From Bradyrhizobium commune (lineage in GTDB: Bacteria; Pseudomonadota; Alphaproteobacteria; Rhizobiales; Xanthobacteraceae): 64,000 nt of DNA. Of the stretch, positions 52,010-60,262 are shown in pieces. Numbering within the stretch: position 1 is the stretch's first letter; the number at the start of each line of letters is the position of its first letter. The stretch lies in assembly GCF_015624505.1 (NCBI RefSeq), contig NZ_CP061379.1, positions 2,542,001-2,606,000 of the forward strand. Direction: 5' to 3'. The notes under the pieces were generated by a model. That model did no database searches. It was not told the DNA's origin and saw only the letters and a list, made by a program, of their open reading frames with translations. Made by a program: the position numbers and the translations under genes.

Positions 52010-53067
52010 TGCGCATCCTGGTCGCGACCGACGCCTGGCACCCGCAAGTCAACGGTGTGGTTCGGACGCTGACCAAGCTTGCTGACGCAGCCCAAGGCCT
52101 TGGCGTCGATGGGCGCGGCGTCGAATTCGCATTCCTCACGCCGCAATCGTTTCGAACCTTTGCGATGCCGAGCTACCGCGATGTGCGGCTCGCCATGCCG
52201 CGCCCGGCCCGTATCGCGAAGCTGATCGAGGAAGCGCGTCCCGACAGCATTCATATCGCCACGGAAGGGCCGATCGGCCTGATGGTCCGCCGCTATTGCC
52301 GGCAGCGCAAGCTGCCGTTCACGACCAGCTTCCACACCCGTTTTCCCGAATATGTCCGCGCCCGCGTGCCGGTTCCGGGCGCACTGATCTGGCGGGCATT
52401 GCGCCGCTTCCACGCGCCCAGCCGCGCCGTGATGGCGGCAACGTCTGCGCTCGCGCGCGAGCTGACCGACCGCGGCTTTGACAATGTCGTGCTCTGGCCG
52501 CGCGGTGTCGACACCAAACTGTTCCACCCCCGCGCCATCGATCTCTGCCTGCCGGCGCCGGTGTTCCTCTCGGTCGGCCGCGTCGCCGTGGAGAAGAATC
52601 TCGAGGCTTTCCTCGACCTCGATCTGCCCGGCACCAAGGTGATCGTCGGCGACGGGCCGGCCCGTGTCGCGCTGGAGGAGGCCTATCCGGACGCGATCTT
52701 CTTAGGCGAGAAGCACGGCGAGGAGCTGGCGGACATCTATGCGGCCGCCGATGTCTTCGTGTTTCCAAGCAGGACCGACACGTTCGGCCTGGTCCTGCTC
52801 GAGGCGCTGGCGAGCGGCCTGCCGGTTGCTGCGTTCCCGGTGAAGGGGCCGCGCGACGTGATCGGCGATGCGCCGGTCGGCGCGCTGGATCATGATTTGC
52901 GCAATGCCTGCTTCGCCGCGCTCGACCTTTCCAGGCAGGCCTGCGTCGAATTCGCCTCCAATTACACCTGGGAGGCCTCGGCGAGGGCCTTTGTGGACAG
53001 TATCCGGGCGGTGGGTGCCGTGCTGCCGGGCCGGAACGGCGCGGAACAGCCTCGCTTCGTCGCCTAG
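52009..53067 (+). CDS. Glycosyltransferase family 4 (lipid glycosyltransferase-like)
   Basis: A 352-residue GT-B transferase. RILVATDAWHPQVNGVVRTL is the N-terminal acceptor-domain opening seen in glycolipid mannosyl- and glucosyltransferases (MgtA, SQD2 types). The donor domain has VFLSVGRVAVEKNLEAFL and the E-x7-E motif region FPSRTDTFGLVLLEALASGLPVAAF. The ATG at 52009 overlaps the stop of the LpxH-like gene, implying coupled translation and a shared pathway, perhaps a membrane glycolipid. Specificity cannot be told from sequence. Confidence 0.85.
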   Translation: MRILVATDAWHPQVNGVVRTLTKLADAAQGLGVDGRGVEFAFLTPQSFRTFAMPSYRDVRLAMPRPARIAKLIEEARPDSIHIATEGPIGLMVRRYCRQRKLPFTTSFHTRFPEYVRARVPVPGALIWRALRRFHAPSRAVMAATSALARELTDRGFDNVVLWPRGVDTKLFHPRAIDLCLPAPVFLSVGRVAVEKNLEAFLDLDLPGTKVIVGDGPARVALEEAYPDAIFLGEKHGEELADIYAAADVFVFPSRTDTFGLVLLEALASGLPVAAFPVKGPRDVIGDAPVGALDHDLRNACFAALDLSRQACVEFASNYTWEASARAFVDSIRAVGAVLPGRNGAEQPRFVA

Positions 53068-53071
53068 ATTC

Positions 53072-53127
53072 ATGTTTTGACGCGTTTTCTTCACGCGAAC
53101 CGGTATCCACTTCGCGCGAAAACGCTT
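53072..53127. repeat. Interspersed repeat element, copy 2 (partial)
   Basis: Carries the core TTTTGACGCGTTTTCTTCACGC with GAACCGGTATCCACTTCGCGCGAAAACGCT, matching the element at 46999-47050 apart from a few base changes. The left half of the longer copy is missing. It lies between the glycosyltransferase and threonine dehydratase genes. Confidence 0.85.
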
Positions 53128-53187
53128 TGGAAATCCTCGCGCGGAGGTGTCTTGCCCGCGCCTCCCCGGCCGCGATAACATCGCTCC

Positions 53188-54171
53188 ATGTCCGAACAGC
53201 CCCTTCCGATCGGCCCTGCCGATATCGATGCCGCCGCGCGCGTGATCGCGCCCTTTGCCATCCGCACCCCGCTATTGTCCTTTCCGGTGCTCAACGAGCG
53301 CGTCGGTGCCAAGGTGTTTCTGAAGCCGGAGATGCTCCAGCGCACCGGCTCCTTCAAGTTTCGCGGCGCCTTCAACAAGGTGTTCTCGATCCCGCAGGAC
53401 AAGCGCGCCGGCGGCGTCGTCGCGTTCTCCTCCGGCAACCACGCCCAGGGCGTGGCGGCGGCGGCCAAGATCCTCGACATGCACGCGACCATCGTGATGC
53501 CGGCGGACGCGCCGCTGTCCAAGCGCGAGCGCACCAAATCCTACGGCGCCGATGTCGTGCTGTACGACCGCTACAACGACGACCGCGAGGCGATCTCCCG
53601 CGGCATCGCCGAGAAGCGCGGTGCGACGCTGGTCAGGCCCTATGACGATCCCTTCGTGATTGCCGGCCAGGGCACTGCCGGCCGCGAGATCGCGGAGGAC
53701 ATGGCAGCGCTCGGCCTCTCGCCCGATATCGTGGTGGCGCCGGCCTCCGGCGGCGGCCTGATCGCGGGCGTCGCCACTGCCGTGAAGGCGCGCTATCCGC
53801 TAGCTGAGATCGTGGTCGCCGAGCCGGAAGCGTTCGACGATCACGGCCTGTCGCTGACCGCAGGCCATCGCGAGCCGCATGCGCCGGCGGGCCGCACCAT
53901 CTGCGACGCGCTGATGGCGCTGATCCCCGGCGAGATGACCTTTGCGATCAATAGCAAGCTCTTGGCGCGCGGCGTGACTGCCTCGGACAAGGAAGTCGGC
54001 GCGGCCGTTTCGTTCGCCTATCACGAGCTGAAGCTCGTGGTGGAGCCCGGTGGCGCCGTCGGCCTCGCCGCGCTGCTCGCCGGCCGCCTCGATGTCGCCG
54101 GCAAGAATGTCGTCATCGTGCTCTCCGGTGGCAATGTCGATGCCGATCTGTTCGCCGAGCTGGTGGCCTGA
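53188..54171 (+). CDS. Threonine/serine dehydratase (PLP-dependent)
   Basis: A 327-residue fold-type II PLP enzyme. The Schiff-base lysine is K57 in GSFKFRGA, the phosphate-binding glycine loop is SGGGLI, and SSGNHAQGVA binds the substrate carboxylate. It lacks the C-terminal ACT regulatory domain of biosynthetic IlvA, so it is of the catabolic or serine racemase-like short type. It deaminates threonine or serine to 2-oxobutyrate or pyruvate in the cytoplasm. The gene is followed by a clear terminator. Confidence 0.9.
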   Translation: MSEQPLPIGPADIDAAARVIAPFAIRTPLLSFPVLNERVGAKVFLKPEMLQRTGSFKFRGAFNKVFSIPQDKRAGGVVAFSSGNHAQGVAAAAKILDMHATIVMPADAPLSKRERTKSYGADVVLYDRYNDDREAISRGIAEKRGATLVRPYDDPFVIAGQGTAGREIAEDMAALGLSPDIVVAPASGGGLIAGVATAVKARYPLAEIVVAEPEAFDDHGLSLTAGHREPHAPAGRTICDALMALIPGEMTFAINSKLLARGVTASDKEVGAAVSFAYHELKLVVEPGGAVGLAALLAGRLDVAGKNVVIVLSGGNVDADLFAELVA

Positions 54172-54199
54172 TTTTCTGATCTGATCGTCTCGCATGAAG

Positions 54200-54236
54200 A
54201 AGGGGCAGAGCGTTGCCGCTCTGCCCCTTTGTCTTT
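54200..54236 (+). terminator. Terminator after the threonine dehydratase gene
   Basis: An inverted repeat AAGGGGCAGAGCG / CGCTCTGCCCCTTT with a T-rich tail (GTCTTTT) about 30 bases past the stop codon. Confidence 0.85.
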
Positions 54237-54278
54237 TCGCCGATTTGACGGGATCAACGATCCGCTTGCTCGGTGCAA

Positions 54279-54404
54279 CCTCTCCCGCTTGCGGGGGAGG
54301 TCGGCGCGAAGCGCCGGGTGGGGGCTCTTTCCTCACGGGGACTATCCCATTGCGGAGGCACCCTCACCCCGGCCCTCTCCCGCAAGCGGGAGAGGGAGCG
54401 CACC
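54279..54404. repeat. Interspersed palindromic repeat, copy B
   Basis: Carries CCTCTCCCGCTTGCGGGGGAGG, GTCGGCGCGAAGCGCCGGGTGGGGGCTC and a closing palindrome CCTCTCCCGCAAGCGGGAGAGG. It matches the block at 30105-30228. Its right end comes within a few bases of the stop codon of the caspase-like gene. Confidence 0.88.
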
Positions 54405-54408
54405 TTCT

Positions 54409-56250
54409 TCAGTGCCCGAAGCCGTGGTGGCCGCCGCCGCCGCCCATGCCGCCACCGCCCATCATGGGCGCCTGGTTCATCGACTGGCGGAAGTTGTTGC
54501 CGCCGCCGCCATTTCCGAACGAGTTGAATTGCGGACGGTTGTTCTGCACCTGGATCTTGTTCACCGGATTGTTGTTGAGCTTCACGATGCCGGTGTTGAC
54601 GTTGTTGCCGGTGTTGACGCGGATCGGGTTGTTCTGGGTCTGGATGGTCGTCGTCTTCACGTCGGTGGTCTTGATGTCGACAGTCGAACCACCCTTGCCG
54701 ATATTCACCGGCATGCTCACGATCTTGCCAGGGTTGCCGTTGGTCGTGCCGGCATTGTTGCCGCCATTCTGCGTGGTGTTGGTCACCGGCAGGGTCACGA
54801 TCTTGCCGATGCCGCCAGTGTTCGTCGTGGTGTTGGTCGGCGCGGGCAGGGTGACGATCTTGCCCGGGTTCTGTGACGGCGTGCCGTTCAGCTGGTTACC
54901 TGCCGGCAGGTTGACGATCCGGCCGCCATTGCCGAGCTTGCCGATGACGTTATTGTCGATCGGCTTCTGAACGACCGGCAGGTTGCCGTTGATCTGCGAG
55001 CCGGCATTGCCCTGCTGGATCAGAGGCATGTATTTGGGCTGGCCGAGGTTGCCGATCTTCAGGGTCGGGGCAATGTTCTGCGGAGCCAAAAACTTCGTGG
55101 CCTGCATCAGGGGGATCAGCTTCGGCTGCGACTCGAGCTTCAGTGCGGACTGCGCATAGGGGCTGTTGCCGTAATTCTCGTAGAAGGCCTTGTAGCTGAC
55201 CGGCGAGTTCACCAGCACCGCCTGGTGCCAGGCCTGCGAGATCAGCAGGTTTGCAAGCAGCCAGCGGATGTGGTCGCACAGCGGGTCGTGCGGATACATC
55301 TGGATGAACTCCTGATAGTACTCCGGCCGTCCCTCGGACACGACGTAGTCATAGGCTTGGCGCGTCGAGCGGCTCGGCAGGTTGGAGGCCATCTGCACCA
55401 CCGGCGTATTCACCGGCGCGCGGTTGGCAGCAACGGCGGTGTCGCCGAAGAAGGTGAAGTCAGACGTCAGCGACGAACTCTCCCACGGAATCTGTGCACC
55501 GCTGGTGGTCTGGTTGACCGCGAGGCGCACGCGCTTGAACAGCTGCTCGATCGGCACGTTCGGCTCGCGCGCGATGTTCAGGAAAGCCTGGGTGTAGGGG
55601 CTGTGACCGCCGGAACCGTCGAGCGCTTCGGCGCCCGGAGCGGTCGAATAGCCGACGATCGAGCCGTTCGGCGCATCGACGATGGCGAGGCCTCGGCCGG
55701 CGTCGTTCACGTTCGGGAACGGGTTGTTGCGGCAGGCGTCGAGGATGACGATGCGCATGCGGCTCGGGATCGTCTCCAGCGTCGACATCACGTCGACGAG
55801 ACGAACGGAGTCGTTGACGAGCTCGGTCTGGTCCGTGACCTTTGCGTCGATGGGAACGAGATAGTTCTCGCCGGCGAGCTGCACGCCGTGGCCGGCGTAA
55901 TAGACCATCGCCACCGTGTTCGGGCCGCGCGCGGACACTTTTGCGGAAAAATCCTGCACGACGCGAAGCATGTCGTTCTGGGAGAGGTCGGTCGCCGAGA
56001 TCACCTCGAAGCCAGCCGAGTTCAGGAACTGCGCCATCGACTGCGCGTCATTGTCGGGGTTTTGGAGCTGTGGCGCGTTCTGGTAGTTCGAATTGCCGAT
56101 CACCAGCGCCACCCGTTGCTCCGGGCCTTGCAGCGCGCTGGGCGCGGCCGGCTCGACGGGGGCGACTTGCGCGGAAACAGGACCGCAGGCGAAGCCGAAC
56201 AGGCTTCCCAGCAGGCCAGCAGTCATCAGGACGGATTTCAGGCGGAACAT
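54409..56250 (-). CDS. Secreted caspase-family (peptidase C14-like) protein with a repeat and Gly/His-rich tail
   Basis: A 613-residue protein. Signal peptide to about residue 27 (cleavage after VSA). The caspase-like domain (about 45-275) has RVALVIGNSNYQNAPQLQNPDNDA, the catalytic histidine H121 in VYYAGHGVQ and the cysteine C173 in ILDACRNNPF, so the catalytic pair is intact. A linker with SPYAQSAL-type helices follows (300-390). The region 430-520 has four spaced copies of G-[RK]-I-V-x-[LM]-P, then an Asn/Thr-rich stretch and a Gly/Met/His-rich end. Such bacterial caspase homologues cut after basic or acidic residues; the substrate is unknown. The tail could bind metal or surface partners. 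Monocistronic. Confidence 0.88.
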   Translation of the reverse strand: MFRLKSVLMTAGLLGSLFGFACGPVSAQVAPVEPAAPSALQGPEQRVALVIGNSNYQNAPQLQNPDNDAQSMAQFLNSAGFEVISATDLSQNDMLRVVQDFSAKVSARGPNTVAMVYYAGHGVQLAGENYLVPIDAKVTDQTELVNDSVRLVDVMSTLETIPSRMRIVILDACRNNPFPNVNDAGRGLAIVDAPNGSIVGYSTAPGAEALDGSGGHSPYTQAFLNIAREPNVPIEQLFKRVRLAVNQTTSGAQIPWESSSLTSDFTFFGDTAVAANRAPVNTPVVQMASNLPSRSTRQAYDYVVSEGRPEYYQEFIQMYPHDPLCDHIRWLLANLLISQAWHQAVLVNSPVSYKAFYENYGNSPYAQSALKLESQPKLIPLMQATKFLAPQNIAPTLKIGNLGQPKYMPLIQQGNAGSQINGNLPVVQKPIDNNVIGKLGNGGRIVNLPAGNQLNGTPSQNPGKIVTLPAPTNTTTNTGGIGKIVTLPVTNTTQNGGNNAGTTNGNPGKIVSMPVNIGKGGSTVDIKTTDVKTTTIQTQNNPIRVNTGNNVNTGIVKLNNNPVNKIQVQNNRPQFNSFGNGGGGNNFRQSMNQAPMMGGGGMGGGGGHHGFGH

Positions 56251-56414
56251 GGCGGCTCCCTCGGGGCTAATCTCGATGCGAGATTGGTTGCGGGGAAGCT
56301 TGGCCGCGTTCGAGCCTTGGGTCCGTGATTGCGATCACCCATAGTCCCGTGCGTGATCTGAATCACGCTGGGAACCTGCTATGGTCAGGGATCGATGGAG
56401 GAGAACGCCGTCCC

Positions 56415-56891
56415 ATGCTGAAATCGATCGATCCGATCCTCACGCCCGACCTGCTCTGGCTGCTGGCCTCGATGGGCCATGGCGACGACCTCGTGGTCGT
56501 CGACGCCAATCATCCGGCGACCCACATCGCGGCGACGACATCGTCGCAGCGCCTGATCCAGCTGCCGGGCATGCGCATGGAGACGGCGGTGCGCGCCATC
56601 ATGACGCTCTATCCGCTCGACGATTTCGATCCCGATCCGGTGCGCGTGATGATGCCGGTCGACGATCCCGACCGCGTGCCGGACGTGCAGCGCGCGGTGC
56701 TGGCGGAGATCGTGCGCGCCGCCGGCCGCCCCGTCACGCCCGGCAAGCTTGCGCGGCCGGATTTCTATCGTGCGGCGGCCGCGGGCTTTGGCGTGGTGCA
56801 GGTCGGCGACATCAGGGGCTATGGCTGCTTCCTGATCCGCAAGGGCGTGATCAGCGAGAGCCAGCCGGCAGGTGCGGCCGAACTCAGATGA
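56415..56891 (+). CDS. RbsD/FucU-family sugar mutarotase
   Basis: A 158-residue protein of the RbsD/FucU fold: MLKSIDPILTPDLLWLLASMGHGDDLVVVDANHPA holds the family histidine and aspartate (M-G-H-G-D-x-x-x-x-x-D-A-N), and RPDFYRAAAAGFGVVQVGDIRGYGCFLIRKG is the conserved C-terminus. Family members interconvert anomers of fucose or ribose. No sugar transporter or kinase is adjacent, so the substrate is open. A GGAGGAGAA ribosome-binding site precedes the ATG. The 3' end overlaps the convergent Hint-domain gene by eight bases. Confidence 0.88.
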   Translation: MLKSIDPILTPDLLWLLASMGHGDDLVVVDANHPATHIAATTSSQRLIQLPGMRMETAVRAIMTLYPLDDFDPDPVRVMMPVDDPDRVPDVQRAVLAEIVRAAGRPVTPGKLARPDFYRAAAAGFGVVQVGDIRGYGCFLIRKGVISESQPAGAAELR

Positions 56892-57699
56892 AGTTCGATG
56901 CGCGCGCGCCGAGGCGGGCGCCGATGACGTCGACCTTCTGCGGGCCGAGCAAGGGCGAAACCAGGCGCCGCGCCTTCGTCAACATCGCGCTTCGGCGTCC
57001 ATTGCCCGCGATCGGGGCGCAGTGAACCTGCTGCGCGTCCTGCTCGCCGTGCTTGCGCAGGTAGTCCGCAAAATTGCTCATGGTCTCGTCGACCTTGAGC
57101 AGCGTCTCGCAAGGCGCGCCTTCGGCGAAGATGACGTCGTGGGTTTCGAGCTTGACGTGGAAGAACTCAAGCACATCGTGCCCATCGGCTGCGTCGAGCG
57201 AGATCGTCGTGCCGTTGACGAGATGGCCCGCCGGGATCAGCAGCCCGTCGATCAGCACGGCGTGACCCTGGGTCACGTAGAGGTCGGCGTGCGGCACGTT
57301 GGGGGCGAGCGCCGAGCGGGCGATGCGGACCGGCCGCGCGCTCTTCACCCAGGCCTTGGCTGAATCGCTTCTGACACGGCTGAACCGGCCGATCCATTCA
57401 ATGGCGCGCAGGCCGCCGAACGCTGTCGGAAGAAAATCGCCGACCGCGAGATCCTCGATCCTGCGCTCGCCCTTTGCCGTGGCAATGCGCGTGCCCTTCA
57501 GGAAGCAATTGCCGCCGGGGCCGGCGCTGGCGACGGAGCTCCCGCCAGCCACATTGGCCGAGGCGCTCTTTCCATCGGCCTTTGCGGCACGTGTCGTCAT
57601 CGCGCTCGCGGCAACGCCAACTGCTGCAGCACCAAGGCCTCTCGAAATGACCGCGCGGCGCGTGGCTGCGCTCGACGACGGGTTCGTGATGTCTGACAT
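56884..57699 (-). CDS. Hint (Hedgehog/intein) domain protein with a Tat-like leader
   Basis: A 271-residue protein. The leader TRRAVISRGLGAAAVGVAAS (residues 13-32) resembles a twin-arginine signal. The Hint domain starts at C65 in CFLKGTRIATAKGERRIEDL, with the usual cysteine nucleophile, and continues with YVTQGHAVLIDG, where T143 and H146 form the T-x-x-H block, and a C-terminal HDVIFAEGAPCETL. This matches the Hint_2 family common in Alphaproteobacteria. Such domains catalyse an N-to-S acyl shift and may autoprocess or attach the protein. No separate partner domain is seen after Hint beyond about 70 residues. Biological role unknown. Confidence 0.85.
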   Translation of the reverse strand: MSDITNPSSSAATRRAVISRGLGAAAVGVAASAMTTRAAKADGKSASANVAGGSSVASAGPGGNCFLKGTRIATAKGERRIEDLAVGDFLPTAFGGLRAIEWIGRFSRVRSDSAKAWVKSARPVRIARSALAPNVPHADLYVTQGHAVLIDGLLIPAGHLVNGTTISLDAADGHDVLEFFHVKLETHDVIFAEGAPCETLLKVDETMSNFADYLRKHGEQDAQQVHCAPIAGNGRRSAMLTKARRLVSPLLGPQKVDVIGARLGARASNFI

Positions 57700-57869
57700 C
57701 GCGCAAATTCCCTGTGTATGTGATCGGCTTATGAGCAATCGGTTCAAAGCAAACGTAATCGTTGCCGCCGCGCTCTCGCCTGTTGGCCGCGAGCTATAGC
57801 AGAAATCAGCGCGGCGGATGACTCGAAATTTGTCGCAGCCGAAGAATAGTGCGTCGTCGTCGAAGCGTC

Positions 57870-58625
57870 TTAATAGCGTCGCACTGGCATTCCGCTGAAA
57901 TAGTAATTCACGCCGATGCGCACGATGTTGTCGTCGAGCGCGACGTGACTGCGATCGAAGGCGGTCCCAAGATTGGGCGTGGCGAAGCCGCCGTCTTCGA
58001 ACTTCGCGTAGAGATATTCGACCTTTGCCGACCATGCGGGCGCGAATGCCCATTCGGCGCCGGCGCCCACGGTCCATCCCGATCGCCATGACGATGCGCT
58101 GTCCATGACGGCGCCCGATGCCGACGATCTCACACCGGTCTCGACACCCGCGGCCGCGTAGCCCGCGGTTGCATAGAGCAGGAAGTTTCCCGGTGTGTAT
58201 CCCACGCGGCCGCGAAGCGTGCCGAGCCATTGCACCTTGGTGAAGCTGGTGAAGTCCGGATTGCCCGCGGGGCCGCTGTCGACCGAGCTGCCCTTCTGGC
58301 CGGCCCAGGACAAATCGCCCTCAGCGCCGATGACCCAGCTCATGACCTGCCAATTGTAGCCGGCGGTGCCGCCGAATATGCCGCCATTGACGTCGAACCT
58401 CGGCGTATCGTCGCGACCGGTCAAACGATCGACATGCTGACTGCGTCCGAGCGATCCGCCGCCCGCGAAGCCGACATAGGCGCCCTGCCAGCCATAGATC
58501 AGCCCCGAACGAACGAGCGGCGTCTCGCGAGGGTCGGGCGGCAGGTCGGCCGCGATCGCGTTCGTGGTGCAGAGCGCGATGGCCGCGCCGACAAGGGCCG
58601 TCGAGATCGGGAGAGACAACTTCAT
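57870..58625 (-). CDS. Outer-membrane beta-barrel protein (Omp25/porin-like)
   Basis: A 251-residue protein with a signal peptide (MKLSLPISTALVGAAIALCTTNAIA, then ADLPP). The body is the eight-stranded barrel of the Omp25/OmpA-like group: WQGAYVGFAGGGSLGRS, GGIFGGTAGYNWQ, GTLRGRVGYTPGNFLLYATAGYA, WTVGAGAEWAFAPAWSAKVEYLYA and the terminal NIVRIGVNYYF near the end. The A-D-L-P signal end is typical of rhizobial barrel proteins. A short tail (SGMPVRRY) follows the final aromatic strand. Monocistronic. Confidence 0.88.
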   Translation of the reverse strand: MKLSLPISTALVGAAIALCTTNAIAADLPPDPRETPLVRSGLIYGWQGAYVGFAGGGSLGRSQHVDRLTGRDDTPRFDVNGGIFGGTAGYNWQVMSWVIGAEGDLSWAGQKGSSVDSGPAGNPDFTSFTKVQWLGTLRGRVGYTPGNFLLYATAGYAAAGVETGVRSSASGAVMDSASSWRSGWTVGAGAEWAFAPAWSAKVEYLYAKFEDGGFATPNLGTAFDRSHVALDDNIVRIGVNYYFSGMPVRRY

Positions 58626-58825
58626 CGGAGGCAGGCCTCACTTCGCTGCGGTCGCAAACGCAGGAACCGCAGCTCTCATGATGAAGACGATTGTCGAGGC
58701 GTGATTCCGCGGAAATATTTCCACGCATTTTTCGGCGGGCGTCGCAGGGGCGACGTGTGGATGTCACAATTGTGCGGCTTGGCCTCGGCTGCTTCGCTGC
58801 GCTCGCAATGACGGACGAGGCAGCC

Positions 58826-60187
58826 TTACGAGAAGAACGCGATCTTCTCGGCCTGCGTCATGCGGCGGATCGGCGCTAGCGCGTCATTCGCAGCAGTGCG
58901 GGGCTTTTGCACAATGCCGCTGGCCAGGATAGTGGCGCCGAGCGAGGGCTCGGGCAGCGGCGAGGGCATCGGAGGGAGTGTCGCGGCCGGCGCTGCACCG
59001 AATGCGGTCGCCGCCGCCATGGCCGGGGCCGGTTGCTCCATCACTTCAGCGGCGGCTTCCGCGATGGCGTCGGTGAGGCGGGCGAGCGATTCCATCGCGA
59101 TCGGCGCGTCCACGACGGGCTCTCTCGCGACCGGAGCGATCGGCGCGGGGGCCTCGACGGCAACCGGTGCAGCGACCTCCGCGGCCATCGGCTCCGGACT
59201 CGCGGCGGCCATCTCCGTGGGATCGACGATCTCGTCGAACTCCGGATCGGGCGCGGCCATCTCCATCGCGATCCGCGCGAGCACGGCGTCGTCCTCGGCC
59301 TCGGCTGCGGCATCGAGCGAGAACTCGTCGGTGATCTCCCCGACGGCGGCAGGATCAGTGAGGTTCTCCTCGACCGCGGCAATGCTCTCCTCAGCCACGG
59401 CGTGGCTTTCGGCGATCTCTGGCTCGGTCGCGACATCCATCGCGTCCGCCGCAACAGACATCGCCGCGGCAATGCCGCTCGCTCCGACAGCCAGCTCCGG
59501 CTCGGGAGCCGCAACGATCTCCTCCGGCGGCTCCGCAAAAGCCACGGGGGCTTCACTCGCCATCGCGGCGGGCGGTGCTTCCCCGGCGGGTGCCGGCTCT
59601 TCCTGCATCGGAGCCGGCGAGCGCGCCTCCGCTTTCGGCGCTGCCGCGCCGTCCGCATCGGTCTGATCGACCCGGTCCTTCAGGAGCTCGAAGGCGACCG
59701 CAAGATCGGCGCGCGGGTCGATGAGCGATACCTGGCCGCAGGCGGCCTCGATGGAGGCGAGCTGCGAATCAATCAGGTCGCAGATTCGCCCGTCGGCGCC
59801 GATCTCGCGCCAGCGCCAGGAGATCTCCTTGATGATGCGTACGCCGCGCGGGATCGGCGCCAGGCTCGCCTCGATCGCGGCGGGGTCGATGGCTGCGATC
59901 GCGATCGTCTCGGCCTCGCGGATGGCGCGGCGGATCTCGACCAGCGCCTCGGGCAGGCGGTCCACGACGACGGGTTGCCGCTGTGCCGCAAGGGCTTCCT
60001 CGATTTTGGCGACCGCATCGAGCACCATGCTGGTGTCGGCGTTGCGATTGCGCTTGGCATATTCGCCGAGGAACCAGCGGCCGCGCGCGGTCTCCATGAA
60101 GGCTTCGCGGATCGCGTCGTAATCCTGCTCGTTCGGCTCGGCCGCGCGGGCAGACATAGGCGAGAGGGCGAATGCTTCGTTGGCCAT
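58826..60187 (-). CDS. Acidic Ala/Pro/Glu-rich hypothetical protein
   Basis: A 453-residue protein. The first ~150 residues are a conserved helical domain (AIREAFMETARGRWFLGEYA followed by KRNRNADTSMVLDAV), a motif I have seen in hypothetical proteins of several Alphaproteobacteria. The middle (about 190-400) is a long stretch rich in Ala, Glu and Pro, presumably disordered, and the end (IRRMTQAEKIAFFS) is conserved. No signal peptide or membrane segment. The ATG at 60187 is the first one giving the conserved domain. Function unknown; it is divergent from the MFS transporter gene. Confidence 0.8.
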   Translation of the reverse strand: MANEAFALSPMSARAAEPNEQDYDAIREAFMETARGRWFLGEYAKRNRNADTSMVLDAVAKIEEALAAQRQPVVVDRLPEALVEIRRAIREAETIAIAAIDPAAIEASLAPIPRGVRIIKEISWRWREIGADGRICDLIDSQLASIEAACGQVSLIDPRADLAVAFELLKDRVDQTDADGAAAPKAEARSPAPMQEEPAPAGEAPPAAMASEAPVAFAEPPEEIVAAPEPELAVGASGIAAAMSVAADAMDVATEPEIAESHAVAEESIAAVEENLTDPAAVGEITDEFSLDAAAEAEDDAVLARIAMEMAAPDPEFDEIVDPTEMAAASPEPMAAEVAAPVAVEAPAPIAPVAREPVVDAPIAMESLARLTDAIAEAAAEVMEQPAPAMAAATAFGAAPAATLPPMPSPLPEPSLGATILASGIVQKPRTAANDALAPIRRMTQAEKIAFFS

Positions 60188-60262
60188 GACAATCTCGTCG
60201 CGCAAATCACCGCGCGCTACAGTAACGATCACCACGATATCGACCGAATCGCAATTGGTTTG

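Noticed and set aside
58907..60262. Long plus-strand open frame upstream of and in frame with the MFS transporter gene
   Set aside because: It is antisense to the Ala/Glu-rich gene at 58826-60187. It has His/Arg/Gly-rich composition with no family resemblance, and high GC with strong codon bias produces such frames.
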